Origin: JAFHCF01 sp048497495
Lineage (GTDB): Bacteria > Pseudomonadota > Alphaproteobacteria > Rhizobiales > Ancalomicrobiaceae
NCBI GenBank assembly: GCA_048497495.1
Contig: JAFHCF010000039.1
Coordinates: 1-31,586 of the forward strand
DNA: 31,586 nt
Direction of reading: 5' to 3'
The position numbers and the translations under genes were made by a program. A model generated the notes under the pieces. It worked only from the letters and a program-made list of their open reading frames with translations, did not search any database and had not been told where the DNA came from. Below are positions 7,629 to 16,270 of the stretch, in pieces. Position 1 is the stretch's first letter. Each line of letters opens with the position of its first letter.

Positions 7629-8501
7629 ATGGCTGAGGCACACGGCAAGACGCACGACTTTCACATTCTCGAGCCGAGCCCGTGGCCGATCATGGCCGCC
7701 CTCGGTGCCTTCGTCATGGCGATCGGGGCGATCGGCCTGTTCCGCTGGCGCGTCGGCGATCAGCTGCTGCTCGGCGGTGTCGATCTCGCCACCCCGTGGC
7801 TGTTCGTCGCCGGCCTCCTCCTGGTGCTCTACACGCTGGGGGCCTGGTGGACCGACGTGGTGAAGGAATCGCACGAGGGTCACCACACCCCGGTGGTGGG
7901 CCTGCATCTGCGCTACGGCATGATCCTGTTCATCGCCTCGGAAGTGATGTTCTTCGTCGCCTGGTTCTGGGCGTGGTTCGACGCGGCGCTCTATGCCAAC
8001 GACGCCAAGCAGGTGATGCGCGCCGCCTTCACCGGCGGGGTGTGGCCGCCGCACGGGGTGGAGACCTTCGATCCCTGGCACTTGCCGCTGCTCAACACGA
8101 TGATCCTGCTGCTCTCCGGCACCACCGTCACCTGGGCGCATCACGCCCTGATCGAGGACGACCGCGCCAGCCTGAGGCAGGGCCTCGCCCTGACCGTGGG
8201 GCTCGGCTTCCTCTTCACCTGCCTGCAGGCCTATGAATACAGCCACGCCCATTTCGGCTTCTCCGGGTCGATCTACGGCGCCAGCTTCTTCATGGCGACC
8301 GGCTTCCACGGCTTCCACGTCATCGTCGGCACGATCTTCCTCGCCGTCTGCCTGATCCGCGCCAACGCCGGCCACTTCACCCCGAAGCAGCACTTCGGCT
8401 TCGAGGCGGCGACCTGGTACTGGCACTTCGTCGACGTGGTGTGGCTGTTCCTCTTCGTCTGCATCTACGTGCTGGCGCGCGGCTACGGCGGCACGCACTG
8501 A
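7629..8501 (+). CDS. coxC: Cytochrome c oxidase subunit III
   Basis: 290 residues with seven predicted membrane helices, the normal bacterial form. Recognisable segments are HDFHILEPSPWPI at the N-terminus, WWTDVVKESHEGHHT, RYGMILFIASEVMFFVAWFW (which holds the conserved Glu), GFHGFHVIVGT, and the end WYWHFVDVVWLFLFVCIYV. Subunit III does not carry metals but supports proton uptake and enzyme stability. The start is ATG 7629, preceded by GAGGGGGA. A longer frame that begins at 7113 overlaps ctaG and is not real at its 5' end. The gene is followed by a palindromic repeat that may end or attenuate the main operon transcript. Confidence 0.97.
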   Translation: MAEAHGKTHDFHILEPSPWPIMAALGAFVMAIGAIGLFRWRVGDQLLLGGVDLATPWLFVAGLLLVLYTLGAWWTDVVKESHEGHHTPVVGLHLRYGMILFIASEVMFFVAWFWAWFDAALYANDAKQVMRAAFTGGVWPPHGVETFDPWHLPLLNTMILLLSGTTVTWAHHALIEDDRASLRQGLALTVGLGFLFTCLQAYEYSHAHFGFSGSIYGASFFMATGFHGFHVIVGTIFLAVCLIRANAGHFTPKQHFGFEAATWYWHFVDVVWLFLFVCIYVLARGYGGTH

Positions 8502-8511
8502 CGACCTGACC

Positions 8512-8616
8512 AGAGCCGTTTCCGATCTGATCGCATCAGTTCGGAAACCGCTCCGGCTCATTGTTGGAGCAAATTCTCTTCGACCGGACTGATTCAGTCC
8601 GGTCGGAACATGCTCT
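8512..8616. repeat. Palindromic intergenic repeat after coxC
   Basis: A 105-bp element bounded by AGAGC and GCTCT. It contains a long hairpin at 8513-8553, whose stem pairs GAGC, GTTTCCGA and CTGAT with ATCAG, TCGGAAAC and GCTC. A second near-perfect palindrome lies at 8581-8605 with 12-bp arms (CGACCGGACTGA). The layout resembles short mobile-like intergenic elements of Hyphomicrobiales. It begins 11 bp after the coxC stop and could act as a transcript-stabilising structure or partial terminator before DUF983 and SURF1. Confidence 0.75.
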
Positions 8617-8704
8617 AGCCGTTCTCGTACCGGCCCGGGTGGTGACGCTCGGGCCGGTGGTGTTTTCGGAAGGCTCCCCCTCCTCGCCGGTGTATGATCC
8701 GCCC

Positions 8705-9106
8705 ATGACCGAGATCCCATCGCCGCCGTCGCTCGCGCGCGCCGCCCTCCTCTGCCGTTGCCCCCGATGCGGCGAGGGCCGGCTCTTCGCCGGCTTCCTC
8801 GAGCCGGCACCGCGCTGCGAGGCCTGCGGGCTCGACTACCGCTTCGCCGATTCCGGCGACGGGCCGGCGGTGTTCATCATCCTGATCGTCGGCTTCGTCG
8901 TGGTCGGCGCGGCTCTCGTCACCGAGGTCAAGTATCAGCCGCCCTATTGGGTCCACGCCGTGCTGTGGCTGCCGCTGATCCTCGGCCTGTCGCTGGGGCT
9001 GCTCCGACCGTTGAAGGCGTTGATGATCGGCCTCCAATACCGCCACAAGGCACGCGAAGGACGGATCGCCGAGCCGCGCGCCGGCGACGACGCGGGGGCA
9101 CGATGA
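8705..9106 (+). CDS. DUF983 family zinc-ribbon membrane protein
   Basis: 133 residues. The N-terminus carries a likely zinc ribbon, with CRCPRCGEGRLF (C19, C22) and CEACGLDY (C38, C41). Two membrane helices follow near residues 54-74 and 84-102. DUF983 genes are regularly found in alphaproteobacterial cox operons between coxC and SURF1, which suggests a role in oxidase biogenesis, but the biochemistry is not established. The start is uncertain. ATG 8705 gives the family-like MTEIPSPPSLARAALLCRCP, while an ATG at 8693 would add four residues. The stop overlaps the SURF1 start as ATGA, so the two are probably translated together. Confidence 0.88.
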   Translation: MTEIPSPPSLARAALLCRCPRCGEGRLFAGFLEPAPRCEACGLDYRFADSGDGPAVFIILIVGFVVVGAALVTEVKYQPPYWVHAVLWLPLILGLSLGLLRPLKALMIGLQYRHKAREGRIAEPRAGDDAGAR

Positions 9107-9852
9107 GCCCGGCGGCGCGCGGACTGGTGGCACCGGCGATGGCGACGGTGATCGTCACCGCGATCCTCGCCTCGCTCGGCACCTGGCAGGTCGCCCGGCT
9201 CGCCTGGAAGACCGACCTCATCGCCACCATGACCGAACGCACCAAGGCGGCGCCCGTCGCCGCCCCCGGCCTGGCGGCGGCCGAGGCGTCGGAAGGCCAG
9301 GCGATCGACTGGATGCCGGTCCGGCTCTCCGGCCGCTTCCTCGCCGAGCGCGACGTCACCGTCCACGCCATTCTCGGCGAGCCTCGCGGCCGCCACGGCG
9401 GTTCCGGCGTCTGGGTGATGACACCGTTCGCCCGCGACGACGGATCGATCGTGTGGATCAATCGCGGTTTCGTGCCGCGCCAGGGGATGACGCTCGCCGC
9501 TTGGGCGCCGCCGCCGTCGACCCCGCTCGAGATCAGCGGAATCCTGCGCCGGCCCGAGCCGCGCGGCACCTACACGCCGGCCGACGACCCGGCCCATCGC
9601 CTGTGGTTCGTGCGCGATCCGGCGGTGCTCTCGGCGGCGGCGGCGATCGCCACGGCCGAGGTCGCGCCCTACACGGTCGATCTCGCGGCGGCCTTCACGC
9701 CCTCCGGCGGGCTGCCCCAGGCGGGCGAGACCCGCCTCTCCTACCCCAACGACCACCTCGGCTACGCCATCACCTGGTACGGGCTGGCGCTCACCTGCGC
9801 CGGGGTCTTCGCGGTGTTCGCGCGGGGGCGGCTGAAGCGGTCGAAGGTTTGA
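9103..9852 (+). CDS. SURF1 family cytochrome oxidase biogenesis protein
   Basis: 249 residues with the Shy1/SURF1 plan: a membrane helix near residues 10-27 followed by LGTWQVARLAWK, a periplasmic central domain (VRLSGRF, then VWVMTPF and INRGFVP), and a C-terminal helix preceded by YPNDHLGYAITWYGLA. In related bacteria SURF1 binds heme a and helps its insertion into subunit I. ATG 9103 overlaps the DUF983 stop, and GGGGG lies just upstream. This is the last plus-strand gene of the oxidase cluster. It converges on the EAL gene with a 39-bp gap, and no clear terminator was seen there. Confidence 0.95.
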   Translation: MSPAARGLVAPAMATVIVTAILASLGTWQVARLAWKTDLIATMTERTKAAPVAAPGLAAAEASEGQAIDWMPVRLSGRFLAERDVTVHAILGEPRGRHGGSGVWVMTPFARDDGSIVWINRGFVPRQGMTLAAWAPPPSTPLEISGILRRPEPRGTYTPADDPAHRLWFVRDPAVLSAAAAIATAEVAPYTVDLAAAFTPSGGLPQAGETRLSYPNDHLGYAITWYGLALTCAGVFAVFARGRLKRSKV

Positions 9853-9891
9853 GGCAACCCATCGGTCGGGGATGCCGATCGATCGCGGCGC

Positions 9892-12798
9892 CTACTGCGC
9901 CGCCGTCTGGAAGCTGCGGACCAGGAGGCGGCGGGCGTCCTCGGCCGGCATCGGCTCGCCGAAGACGTAGCCTTGGGCGAATTCGCAGCCGAGCTGGCGC
10001 AGTTCCAGCACATCGGCGCGGCTCTCGGCGCCTTCGGCGATGACGTCCATGCCGAGATCGTGGGCGAGCGTCACGATCGAGCGCAGCAGCACCGGGCGTT
10101 CCTTGGAATTGTTGCCGCGCACGAAGGACTGATCGATCTTGATACTGTCGAAGGGGAAGCGCTGGAGATAGCTCAGCGAGGAATAGCCGGTGCCGAAGTC
10201 GTCGAGGGCGAGCGAGGCGCCGAGTTCCTTGATGCGTTCCAGCACCTTGGCGGCATATTCCGGGTTTTCCATCACCAGGCTCTCGGTCACCTCGATCTTC
10301 AGGGTGCCGCGCACCACGTCGACGCGGGAGAGCACCGCCTTGACGTCGTTGATCAGATCGTGGCGCAGGAGCTGGCGCGAGGAGACGTTGACGGAAGCGA
10401 AGATGCCGAGGTCGGGGCCGAACTCCTCCTGCCACATGGAGAGTTGGCGCGCCGCCTTCTCCAGGACCAGGAGGCCGAGCGGGATGATCAGGCCGGAGCG
10501 TTCGGCGATCGAGATGAACTCGCCGGCGCCGAGCCGGCCGCGCTTGGGGTGCTCCCAGCGCACCAGCGCCTCGAAGCCGGCGATCGATTCGTCGGCCAGC
10601 CGGATGATCGGCTGGAAGAAGACCTTGATCTCCTCGCGCTCGAGGGCGCGGCGCAACTCGCTCTCCACCGCCAGGATGTCGACCGCGTGCTGGCGCAAGC
10701 TGGGGCGGAAGACCTCGATGCGGTCGCCGCCGAGGCGCTTGGCGTGGAACATGGCGATCTCGGCGTCCTTGACGAGATCGTCCTCCTTCTTCGCGGCGAT
10801 GTCGTAGATGGCGACGCCGATCGAGGTGGTCAGGAAGACCTCGCGCTCGCCCAGCGTGATCGGCGCCTTGAGCGCACGGCGGATGCCGTCGGCGAAGGCG
10901 GCGATGCGCTCGGGCTCGTTCTCGGAGATCACCACCACGCCGAACTGATCGCCGTCGATGCGGGCGAGCGTGTCCTGCGGCTTCATCTGGCGGGCGAGGC
11001 GGCGGGCGACGGTCAAGAGCATCGAATCGCCGATCGACAGACCGAGGCTGTCGTTGACGTTCTTGAAGCGGTCGATGTCGATGATGATGATCGACGGCCG
11101 GCCGATGGCCTCGGCCCGGGCGCGGACGATCGCCGAGGAGATGCGGTCGAAGAACAGCTCGCGGTTCGGCAGACCGGTGAGATTGTCGTGGACGGCGTCG
11201 TGGAGGAGCCGCTCCTCGGCGTTGTGGACGTCGGTCTCGTCGAGCAGCGTGCCGACGCAGCGCACCACCTCGCCGTCGGCGCCGAGAACGGGCCGGGCGC
11301 GCAGCTTGAACCAGCGGAAATGGCCGTCGCGCGAGCGCAGGCGGAAGGTCACCGAGACCCGGCCGCGCCGCTGCTCGACCACCGCGTCGAGGGTCGAGCG
11401 GAAGGGGTCGCGATCCTTGGGGTGGAGGATCTCCAGCCAGTCGCGCGCCGCGCTCTCGAGCGCCCCGGGCTCGAGCCCGAGCAGATCCTCGACCTCGGGG
11501 CTCGCCCAGATGTGGTCGCGGCTGACGTCCCAGTCCCAGATCAGATCGCCGGAGCCGACCAACGCCAGGGCGCGGCGCTCGACCTCGCCGGAGGCGCCTT
11601 GGGTGATGGCGCCGCCGGCGAAGGCGTGCTGCATCACGGTGAAGCCGATGAGCATGACGATGAGGACGAGGCCGGCGGCGAGCGCCGGCTGGACCGCGTC
11701 GTTGTCGATGCCGCCCGACACCGTCAGTCCGGCGGCCATCAACCAGGCCGTCAGCAGGATCCAGGTCGGAATCAGCATGATGGCGCGGTCGAAGGCGTGG
11801 GCCGCGAGATAGGCGAGGAGGCCGGCGCCGACCACCGCCAGGACGCCGAGCACGATGCGGGCGATGCCCGAGGCGATCACCGGATCGATCACCGCGACGC
11901 CGACGAGGCCGAGCAGCACCACCACCGAGGCCGCCGTCACGTGGGAGTAGCTGACGTGCCATCGGTTGAGATTGAGGTAGGTGTAGAGGAAGACCACCAG
12001 GGTGGTCGCCAACATCACCTCGGCGCCGGCGCGGTAGACCTGATCGGCGCCCGGCGCCAGCCGGAACAGTTTGTCCCAGAAACCGAAGTCGATGCACAGA
12101 TAGGCGAGCACCGACCATGCCATGGCGGCGGTCGCCGGGAACATGCCGGAGCCGCGCACCACGAAGAGAATGGTGAGGAACAGCGCCAGGAGCCCGGAGA
12201 TGCCGAGGATGATGCCGCGGAACAGGGTGTAGGCGTTGACGCTGTCCTTGTAGGCGTCGGGTTCCCACAACACCAGCTTGGGCAGACGCGGCGACTTCAG
12301 CTCGAGCACGAAGGTGACGACCGAACGCGGATCGAGCGTCACCAGGAAGACGTCGGCTTCCTGGCTGGCCTGACGTTCCGGGGCGATGCCCTGCGAGGTC
12401 GAGATCGACTGGATGCGCGCCGATCCGAGATCGGGGGCGAGCACACCGGAATCGGCGAGGCGGAAGAAGGGCGCGACGATCAGCCGGTCGATCTGTTCGT
12501 CGGTGTTGTTCTTGAGCGCGAAGACCACCCAGTCGCCGCCGCCCGTCTGGGTCGAGCGCACCTCGATACGGCGGACGATGCCGTCGGGACCGGGGGCGGT
12601 CGAAATCTGGAGGCGATCACCGGCGTTGAGACGCTTTTCCACCGCATGGGTCAGATCGAGGGCGGGAACCTCGAGCGGCACGGTGATCGGCTCGACGGCG
12701 CGCGCCGCGGCGAGCCCCAAGTTGAGCGCCAGCGCCGCGAGGACGACGACGAGGACCGCACGCAGGCCGCTCAAATCCGAATCCTTCCGTGAGAGCAC
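9892..12798 (-). CDS. Membrane sensor PAS-GGDEF-EAL protein, probable c-di-GMP phosphodiesterase
   Basis: 968 residues. A signal-like segment (15-33) leads to a periplasmic domain (about 35-185), then seven or so helices (190-395) resembling 7TMR-DISM sensors, a PAS/PAC domain (about 405-525), GGDEF (530-700) and EAL (710-960). The GGDEF signature is degenerate: R-I-D-G-D-Q-F at 613-619, so cyclase activity is unlikely, although GTP binding is possible. The EAL site looks complete: E743-A-L, N804, E836, D866-D867 in DDFGTG, K887, D889, E922, Q942. I infer c-di-GMP hydrolysis gated by a periplasmic or membrane signal. The start is uncertain. GTG 12798 lacks a ribosome site, whereas TTG 12774 has AAGGA 7 nt upstream and would begin directly at the signal sequence. 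Confidence 0.9.
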   Translation of the reverse strand: MLSRKDSDLSGLRAVLVVVLAALALNLGLAAARAVEPITVPLEVPALDLTHAVEKRLNAGDRLQISTAPGPDGIVRRIEVRSTQTGGGDWVVFALKNNTDEQIDRLIVAPFFRLADSGVLAPDLGSARIQSISTSQGIAPERQASQEADVFLVTLDPRSVVTFVLELKSPRLPKLVLWEPDAYKDSVNAYTLFRGIILGISGLLALFLTILFVVRGSGMFPATAAMAWSVLAYLCIDFGFWDKLFRLAPGADQVYRAGAEVMLATTLVVFLYTYLNLNRWHVSYSHVTAASVVVLLGLVGVAVIDPVIASGIARIVLGVLAVVGAGLLAYLAAHAFDRAIMLIPTWILLTAWLMAAGLTVSGGIDNDAVQPALAAGLVLIVMLIGFTVMQHAFAGGAITQGASGEVERRALALVGSGDLIWDWDVSRDHIWASPEVEDLLGLEPGALESAARDWLEILHPKDRDPFRSTLDAVVEQRRGRVSVTFRLRSRDGHFRWFKLRARPVLGADGEVVRCVGTLLDETDVHNAEERLLHDAVHDNLTGLPNRELFFDRISSAIVRARAEAIGRPSIIIIDIDRFKNVNDSLGLSIGDSMLLTVARRLARQMKPQDTLARIDGDQFGVVVISENEPERIAAFADGIRRALKAPITLGEREVFLTTSIGVAIYDIAAKKEDDLVKDAEIAMFHAKRLGGDRIEVFRPSLRQHAVDILAVESELRRALEREEIKVFFQPIIRLADESIAGFEALVRWEHPKRGRLGAGEFISIAERSGLIIPLGLLVLEKAARQLSMWQEEFGPDLGIFASVNVSSRQLLRHDLINDVKAVLSRVDVVRGTLKIEVTESLVMENPEYAAKVLERIKELGASLALDDFGTGYSSLSYLQRFPFDSIKIDQSFVRGNNSKERPVLLRSIVTLAHDLGMDVIAEGAESRADVLELRQLGCEFAQGYVFGEPMPAEDARRLLVRSFQTAAQ

Positions 12799-12845
12799 GT
12801 CATGAACATGCCGTTGGCGAATCAGTGTTACCGGCTGCCTCGCCG

Positions 12846-12862
12846 CCGGACAAGCCGTCCGG
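12846..12862 (-). terminator. Short hairpin downstream of the RimJ-like gene
   Basis: CCGGAC-AAGCC-GTCCGG forms a perfect 6-bp stem 36 bp beyond the stop of the acetyltransferase gene, between it and the EAL gene. There is no T-run, so this is at best a weak terminator or pause site. Confidence 0.3.
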
Positions 12863-12897
12863 GGCCGATACCCACCGGGGCCGGGCCGTCGCGCCGC

Positions 12898-13509
12898 TCA
12901 ACCGGACGCTCCGGTCGAGGCCGCCGGATACAGCGGATCCTCGGCGAGGAGGCCCCAGAGCAGATGATCACGCCAGGCGCCGGCGATGCAGAGATACCGA
13001 CGGGCGACACCCTCGCGGGTGAAACCGACCTTTTCGAGGAGACGGATCGAACGCCTGTTCTCCGGCAGGCAGGAGGCCTCGAGGCGGTGGAGGCGCTGGG
13101 TGTGGAAGGCGAAGCCGGCGACCAGGCCGACGGCTTCGGTCATGACGCCGCGCCCGGCGTGGCTCTCGCCCATCCAGTAGCCGACGGTGCCGGTCTGGGT
13201 GACGCCGCGGCGCACCTGGGCGAGGGTGATGCCGCCGAGCAGCGCGCCGGTCGACGCGTCGAAGACGAACCAGGGATAGGCGATGCCGTCGCGGATCTCG
13301 GTGGCATAGCGTTTGAGGCGACGGCGGAAAGCCGATTTCTCGAGGTCGTCCTCCGGCCACAGCGGCTCCCACGGCTCGAGGAAGGCGCGGCTGCGGGCGC
13401 GAATCTCGGCCCAGGCCGGATGATCGGCCATGACCGGCGGGCGCAGCCGGAGGCGATCCGAGCGCAGCACGGGAAGCGGATCGTGAGCGATGACGCGAAG
13501 AAAGCTCAT
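12898..13509 (-). CDS. RimJ/RimL-type GNAT acetyltransferase
   Basis: 203 residues. The N-terminal LRSDRLRLRPPVMADHPAW is typical of RimJ/RimL-like (Acetyltransf_3) enzymes. Motif A is VGYWMGESHAGRGVMTEAV (109-127), and the family ending CLPENRRSIRLLEKVGF follows (147-163). Members acetylate the N-terminus of ribosomal proteins or other substrates, so substrate assignment is not possible here. ATG 13509 was chosen because AAGGGGG lies 9 nt upstream. A GTG at 13530 overlapping the peptidase stop is possible but lacks its own ribosome site. The gene follows the M16 peptidase closely and probably shares its transcript. The thrC-M16-GNAT-EAL order is one I recall from other Rhizobiales. Confidence 0.85.
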   Translation of the reverse strand: MSFLRVIAHDPLPVLRSDRLRLRPPVMADHPAWAEIRARSRAFLEPWEPLWPEDDLEKSAFRRRLKRYATEIRDGIAYPWFVFDASTGALLGGITLAQVRRGVTQTGTVGYWMGESHAGRGVMTEAVGLVAGFAFHTQRLHRLEASCLPENRRSIRLLEKVGFTREGVARRYLCIAGAWRDHLLWGLLAEDPLYPAASTGASG

Positions 13510-13526
13510 CGCCGCTTGCCCCCTTC

Positions 13527-14795
13527 TCACGCCCGCGCCCTGAGCAGACGGGTCAATTCCTCACCGGTCGGGGCCGAGGCGACCGGGCCGACCAGCGCCA
13601 TGGTCGGCATCGAACCGGAGAAGATCTCGCCGGCCAGGCGCCTGACCTGAGCGAGGTCGACCGCCTCGATCTTGGCGAGGACTTCCGCCGTGGTCAGCGG
13701 GCGGCCCCAGATCAAGGTCTGGCGGGCGATCTGGCTCGCCCGCGACACCGGGCTCTCCAGGCTCATCAACAGGCCGGCACGCAGCTGCGCCTTGGCGCGT
13801 GCCACTTCGGTCTCGTCGAGGTCGTCGCCGATGCGAGCCACCTCGGCGACGATGCCGGGCATCATCCGCTCGAGATCCTCCTCGCCGGTGGCGGCGTGGA
13901 TGCCGAACAGGCCGGTCTCGCGATAGCCCCAGTGGAAGGCGGAGATCGAATAGCACAGGCCCTGGTTCTCGCGGATCTCCTGGAACAGCCGCGAGGACAT
14001 GCCGCCGCCGAGCGTCGTCGCCAACACCTGGGCGGCGTGATGGTCGGGCGAGGCATAGGGCCGGCCCTCGAAGGCCAGCGTCATCTGCGCCTCGGAGAGA
14101 TCGCGATCCTCACGCACGTCGCCGCCGCGATAGACCGCCGTCTCGACCTCGGGGGCGTCGCCGATCGGCAGGCCGGCGAAATGCTCCTCGGCGAGGCGGA
14201 CGACGGCGGCGTGATCGAGATTGCCGGCGGCGGCCACCACCATCTGCGAGGTCCGGTAGTGGAGGTCGAGATAGGTCTGGAGCGCCGTGCGGTCGAAGGA
14301 CTTCACGGTTTCGGGCGTGCCGAGGATCGGCCGGCCGATCGGTTGATCGGGGAAGGCGCGTTCCTGGAGGAGATCGAAGACGACGTCCTCCGGCATGTCG
14401 TTGGCGGCGCCGATCTCCTGGAGGACGACGTGGCTCTCGCGCGCCAGTTCCTCCGGATCGAAGACCGACTCGGTCAGGATGTCGGCGAGAATGTCGACGG
14501 CGAGCGGCAGGTCGTGCTTGAGGATACGGGCATAGAAGCAGGTGTTCTCGACACTGGTGGCGGCATTGATCTCGCCGCCGACCGCCTCGATCTCCTCGGC
14601 GATGCGGCGGGCCGAGCGTCGCGTCGTGCCCTTGAAGGCCATGTGCTCGAGCAGATGCGAGATGCCGTGTTCGTGGGCGCGTTCCGAACGCGAGCCGGCG
14701 CCGACCCACACGCCGATCGAAGCGGTCTCGACATGGGGCATGTGTTCGGTGGCGACGGTCAGCCCGCTCGCCAGTGTCGTCACTTCCACGCTCAT
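13527..14795 (-). CDS. M16 family zinc metallopeptidase (processing-peptidase-like)
   Basis: 422 residues, the length of a single-chain bacterial M16B peptidase similar to the beta subunit of mitochondrial processing peptidase. The inverted zinc motif HxxEH is at H47-L-L-E50-H51 (GISHLLEHMAFKGT), and the distal Glu ligand is E127, 76 residues later as expected. The glycine-rich loop TLGGGMSSRLFQEIRE is in the C-terminal half. No signal peptide is visible, so the enzyme is probably cytoplasmic. Its bacterial substrates are poorly known. GGAGA lies 5 nt before ATG 14795. The gene is downstream of thrC with a 74-bp gap, which suggests a shared operon. Confidence 0.94.
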   Translation of the reverse strand: MSVEVTTLASGLTVATEHMPHVETASIGVWVGAGSRSERAHEHGISHLLEHMAFKGTTRRSARRIAEEIEAVGGEINAATSVENTCFYARILKHDLPLAVDILADILTESVFDPEELARESHVVLQEIGAANDMPEDVVFDLLQERAFPDQPIGRPILGTPETVKSFDRTALQTYLDLHYRTSQMVVAAAGNLDHAAVVRLAEEHFAGLPIGDAPEVETAVYRGGDVREDRDLSEAQMTLAFEGRPYASPDHHAAQVLATTLGGGMSSRLFQEIRENQGLCYSISAFHWGYRETGLFGIHAATGEEDLERMMPGIVAEVARIGDDLDETEVARAKAQLRAGLLMSLESPVSRASQIARQTLIWGRPLTTAEVLAKIEAVDLAQVRRLAGEIFSGSMPTMALVGPVASAPTGEELTRLLRARA

Positions 14796-14869
14796 TCGCG
14801 TCTCCGTCCCCGAGGCGTCATGATCGCGCCTCTCTCGTCCGGGTTCTTCGCCCGGCGGTCCAATCTGCC

Positions 14870-16270
14870 TCAGATCTTCACGGCGCGCGACCGTTCCTCG
14901 ACGAAACGTTCGACCGCCAGGAGATCGTTCTCGACCACGTCGAAACGTTCCTCGCGCTCCATCAGGTCGGCGAGCCGGACGGGCAGCGCCGGGCGCACGC
15001 CCGAGGCGGCCTCGACCGCGTCGGGGAACTTCGCCGGATGGGCGGTCGACAGAGTGATCATCGGCACGTCGTCGGTGAGGAAGGCGCGCGCCGCCGCCAC
15101 CGCCACCGCCGTGTGCGGATCGATCAGCAGGCCGGTCGCGCGCAGCGTCTCGGCGATCGCCTCGGCGGTCGCCGCCTCGTCGGCGCGGCCGGAGGCGAAG
15201 AGGGCGCGGATCGTGGCGAGCGCCTCCTCGGGCAGGGTGAAGGCCCCGGCCTGAGCGAGGCTCGCCATCATCGCCGAGACGGCGGCGCCGTCGCGCCCCA
15301 TCGCCTCGAACAGAAGCCGTTCGAAGTTCGACGATACCTGGATGTCCATCGACGGCGAGATCGACGGGGTCACCGCGCGCAGCTCGTAGACGCCGGTCTC
15401 GAGGGTGCGGTGGAGGATGTCGTTGACGTTGGTGGCGATCACCAGTTTCTCGACCGGAAGTCCCATCTTCACCGCGACGAAGCCGGCGAAGATGTCGCCG
15501 AAATTGCCGGTCGGCACGCAGAACGACACCTTGCGGTGGGGCGAGCCGAGCGCCGTCGCGGCGACGAAATAATAGACCACCTGGGCGACGACGCGGGCCC
15601 AGTTGATCGAATTGACGCCGGACAGGCCGATGCGGTCGCGGAAGGAGAAGTGGTTGAACATCCCCTTGAGGATGCCCTGGGCGTCGTCGAAGGTGCCCTC
15701 GAGCGCGATGGCGTGGACGTTGTCGTCGTCACAGGTGGTCATCTGGCGACGCTGGACGTCGGAGACGCGGCCGTGCGGATACATGATGAAGACGTCGGTG
15801 CGCTCGCGGCCGCGGAAGGCCTCGATCGCGGCGCCGCCGGTGTCGCCGGAGGTCGCCCCGACGATGGTGGCGCGCCGGCCGCGCTTGGCCAGCACATGGT
15901 CCATCGCCCGGCCGAGGAACTGCATGGCGACGTCCTTGAAGGCGAGCGTCGGGCCATGGAACAGTTCGAGCAGGAAGTGGTTGGCGCCGAGTTGGGCGAG
16001 CGGCGTCACCGCCGGATGGCGGAAGCCGGCGTAGGCGCCGTCGACCATGGCGCGCAGGTCCTCGGCCGAGATGTCGGTGCCGACGAAGCGCGAGATGATG
16101 CGGAAAGCCACCTCCGGATAGGGCTTGCCGGCGAGATCGGCGATCTCGTCATGGGTCAGCCGCGGCCACTCGGCCGGCACGTAGAGGCCGCCGTCGCGGG
16201 CGAGGCCGGCGAGGAGCACGTCGGAGAAGCCGAGGCTGGGGGCCTCGCCGCGGGTGGAGACATATCGCAA
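14870..16270 (-). CDS. thrC: Threonine synthase
   Basis: 466 residues, the class I (about 460-480 residue) form. It is a PLP enzyme converting O-phospho-homoserine to threonine. The N-terminus YVSTRGEAPSLGFSDVLLAGLARDGG and the PLP lysine in FHGPTLAFKDVAMQF (K112) are diagnostic, with GATSGDTGGAA as the phosphate-binding loop. I place the start at TTG 16270 because it gives M-R-Y-V-S-T-R, matching the family's MKYVSTRGEAP, and GAAGG lies about 9 nt upstream. The GTG at 16279 sits directly against that site. No ATG is available nearby. It is divergent from tldD and upstream of the M16 peptidase. thrA and thrB are not in the window. Confidence 0.95.
   Translation of the reverse strand: MRYVSTRGEAPSLGFSDVLLAGLARDGGLYVPAEWPRLTHDEIADLAGKPYPEVAFRIISRFVGTDISAEDLRAMVDGAYAGFRHPAVTPLAQLGANHFLLELFHGPTLAFKDVAMQFLGRAMDHVLAKRGRRATIVGATSGDTGGAAIEAFRGRERTDVFIMYPHGRVSDVQRRQMTTCDDDNVHAIALEGTFDDAQGILKGMFNHFSFRDRIGLSGVNSINWARVVAQVVYYFVAATALGSPHRKVSFCVPTGNFGDIFAGFVAVKMGLPVEKLVIATNVNDILHRTLETGVYELRAVTPSISPSMDIQVSSNFERLLFEAMGRDGAAVSAMMASLAQAGAFTLPEEALATIRALFASGRADEAATAEAIAETLRATGLLIDPHTAVAVAAARAFLTDDVPMITLSTAHPAKFPDAVEAASGVRPALPVRLADLMEREERFDVVENDLLAVERFVEERSRAVKI

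Noticed and set aside
9973..12792. 939-codon plus-strand frame opposite the EAL gene
   Set aside because: It is dominated by Asp, Glu, His and Arg repeats typical of antisense GC-rich codons. The minus strand encodes a complete multidomain protein.
14839..14855. CCGGG-TTCTTCG-CCCGG hairpin between thrC and the M16 gene
   Set aside because: Only a 5-bp stem without a T-run, between genes on the same strand; too weak to call a terminator.
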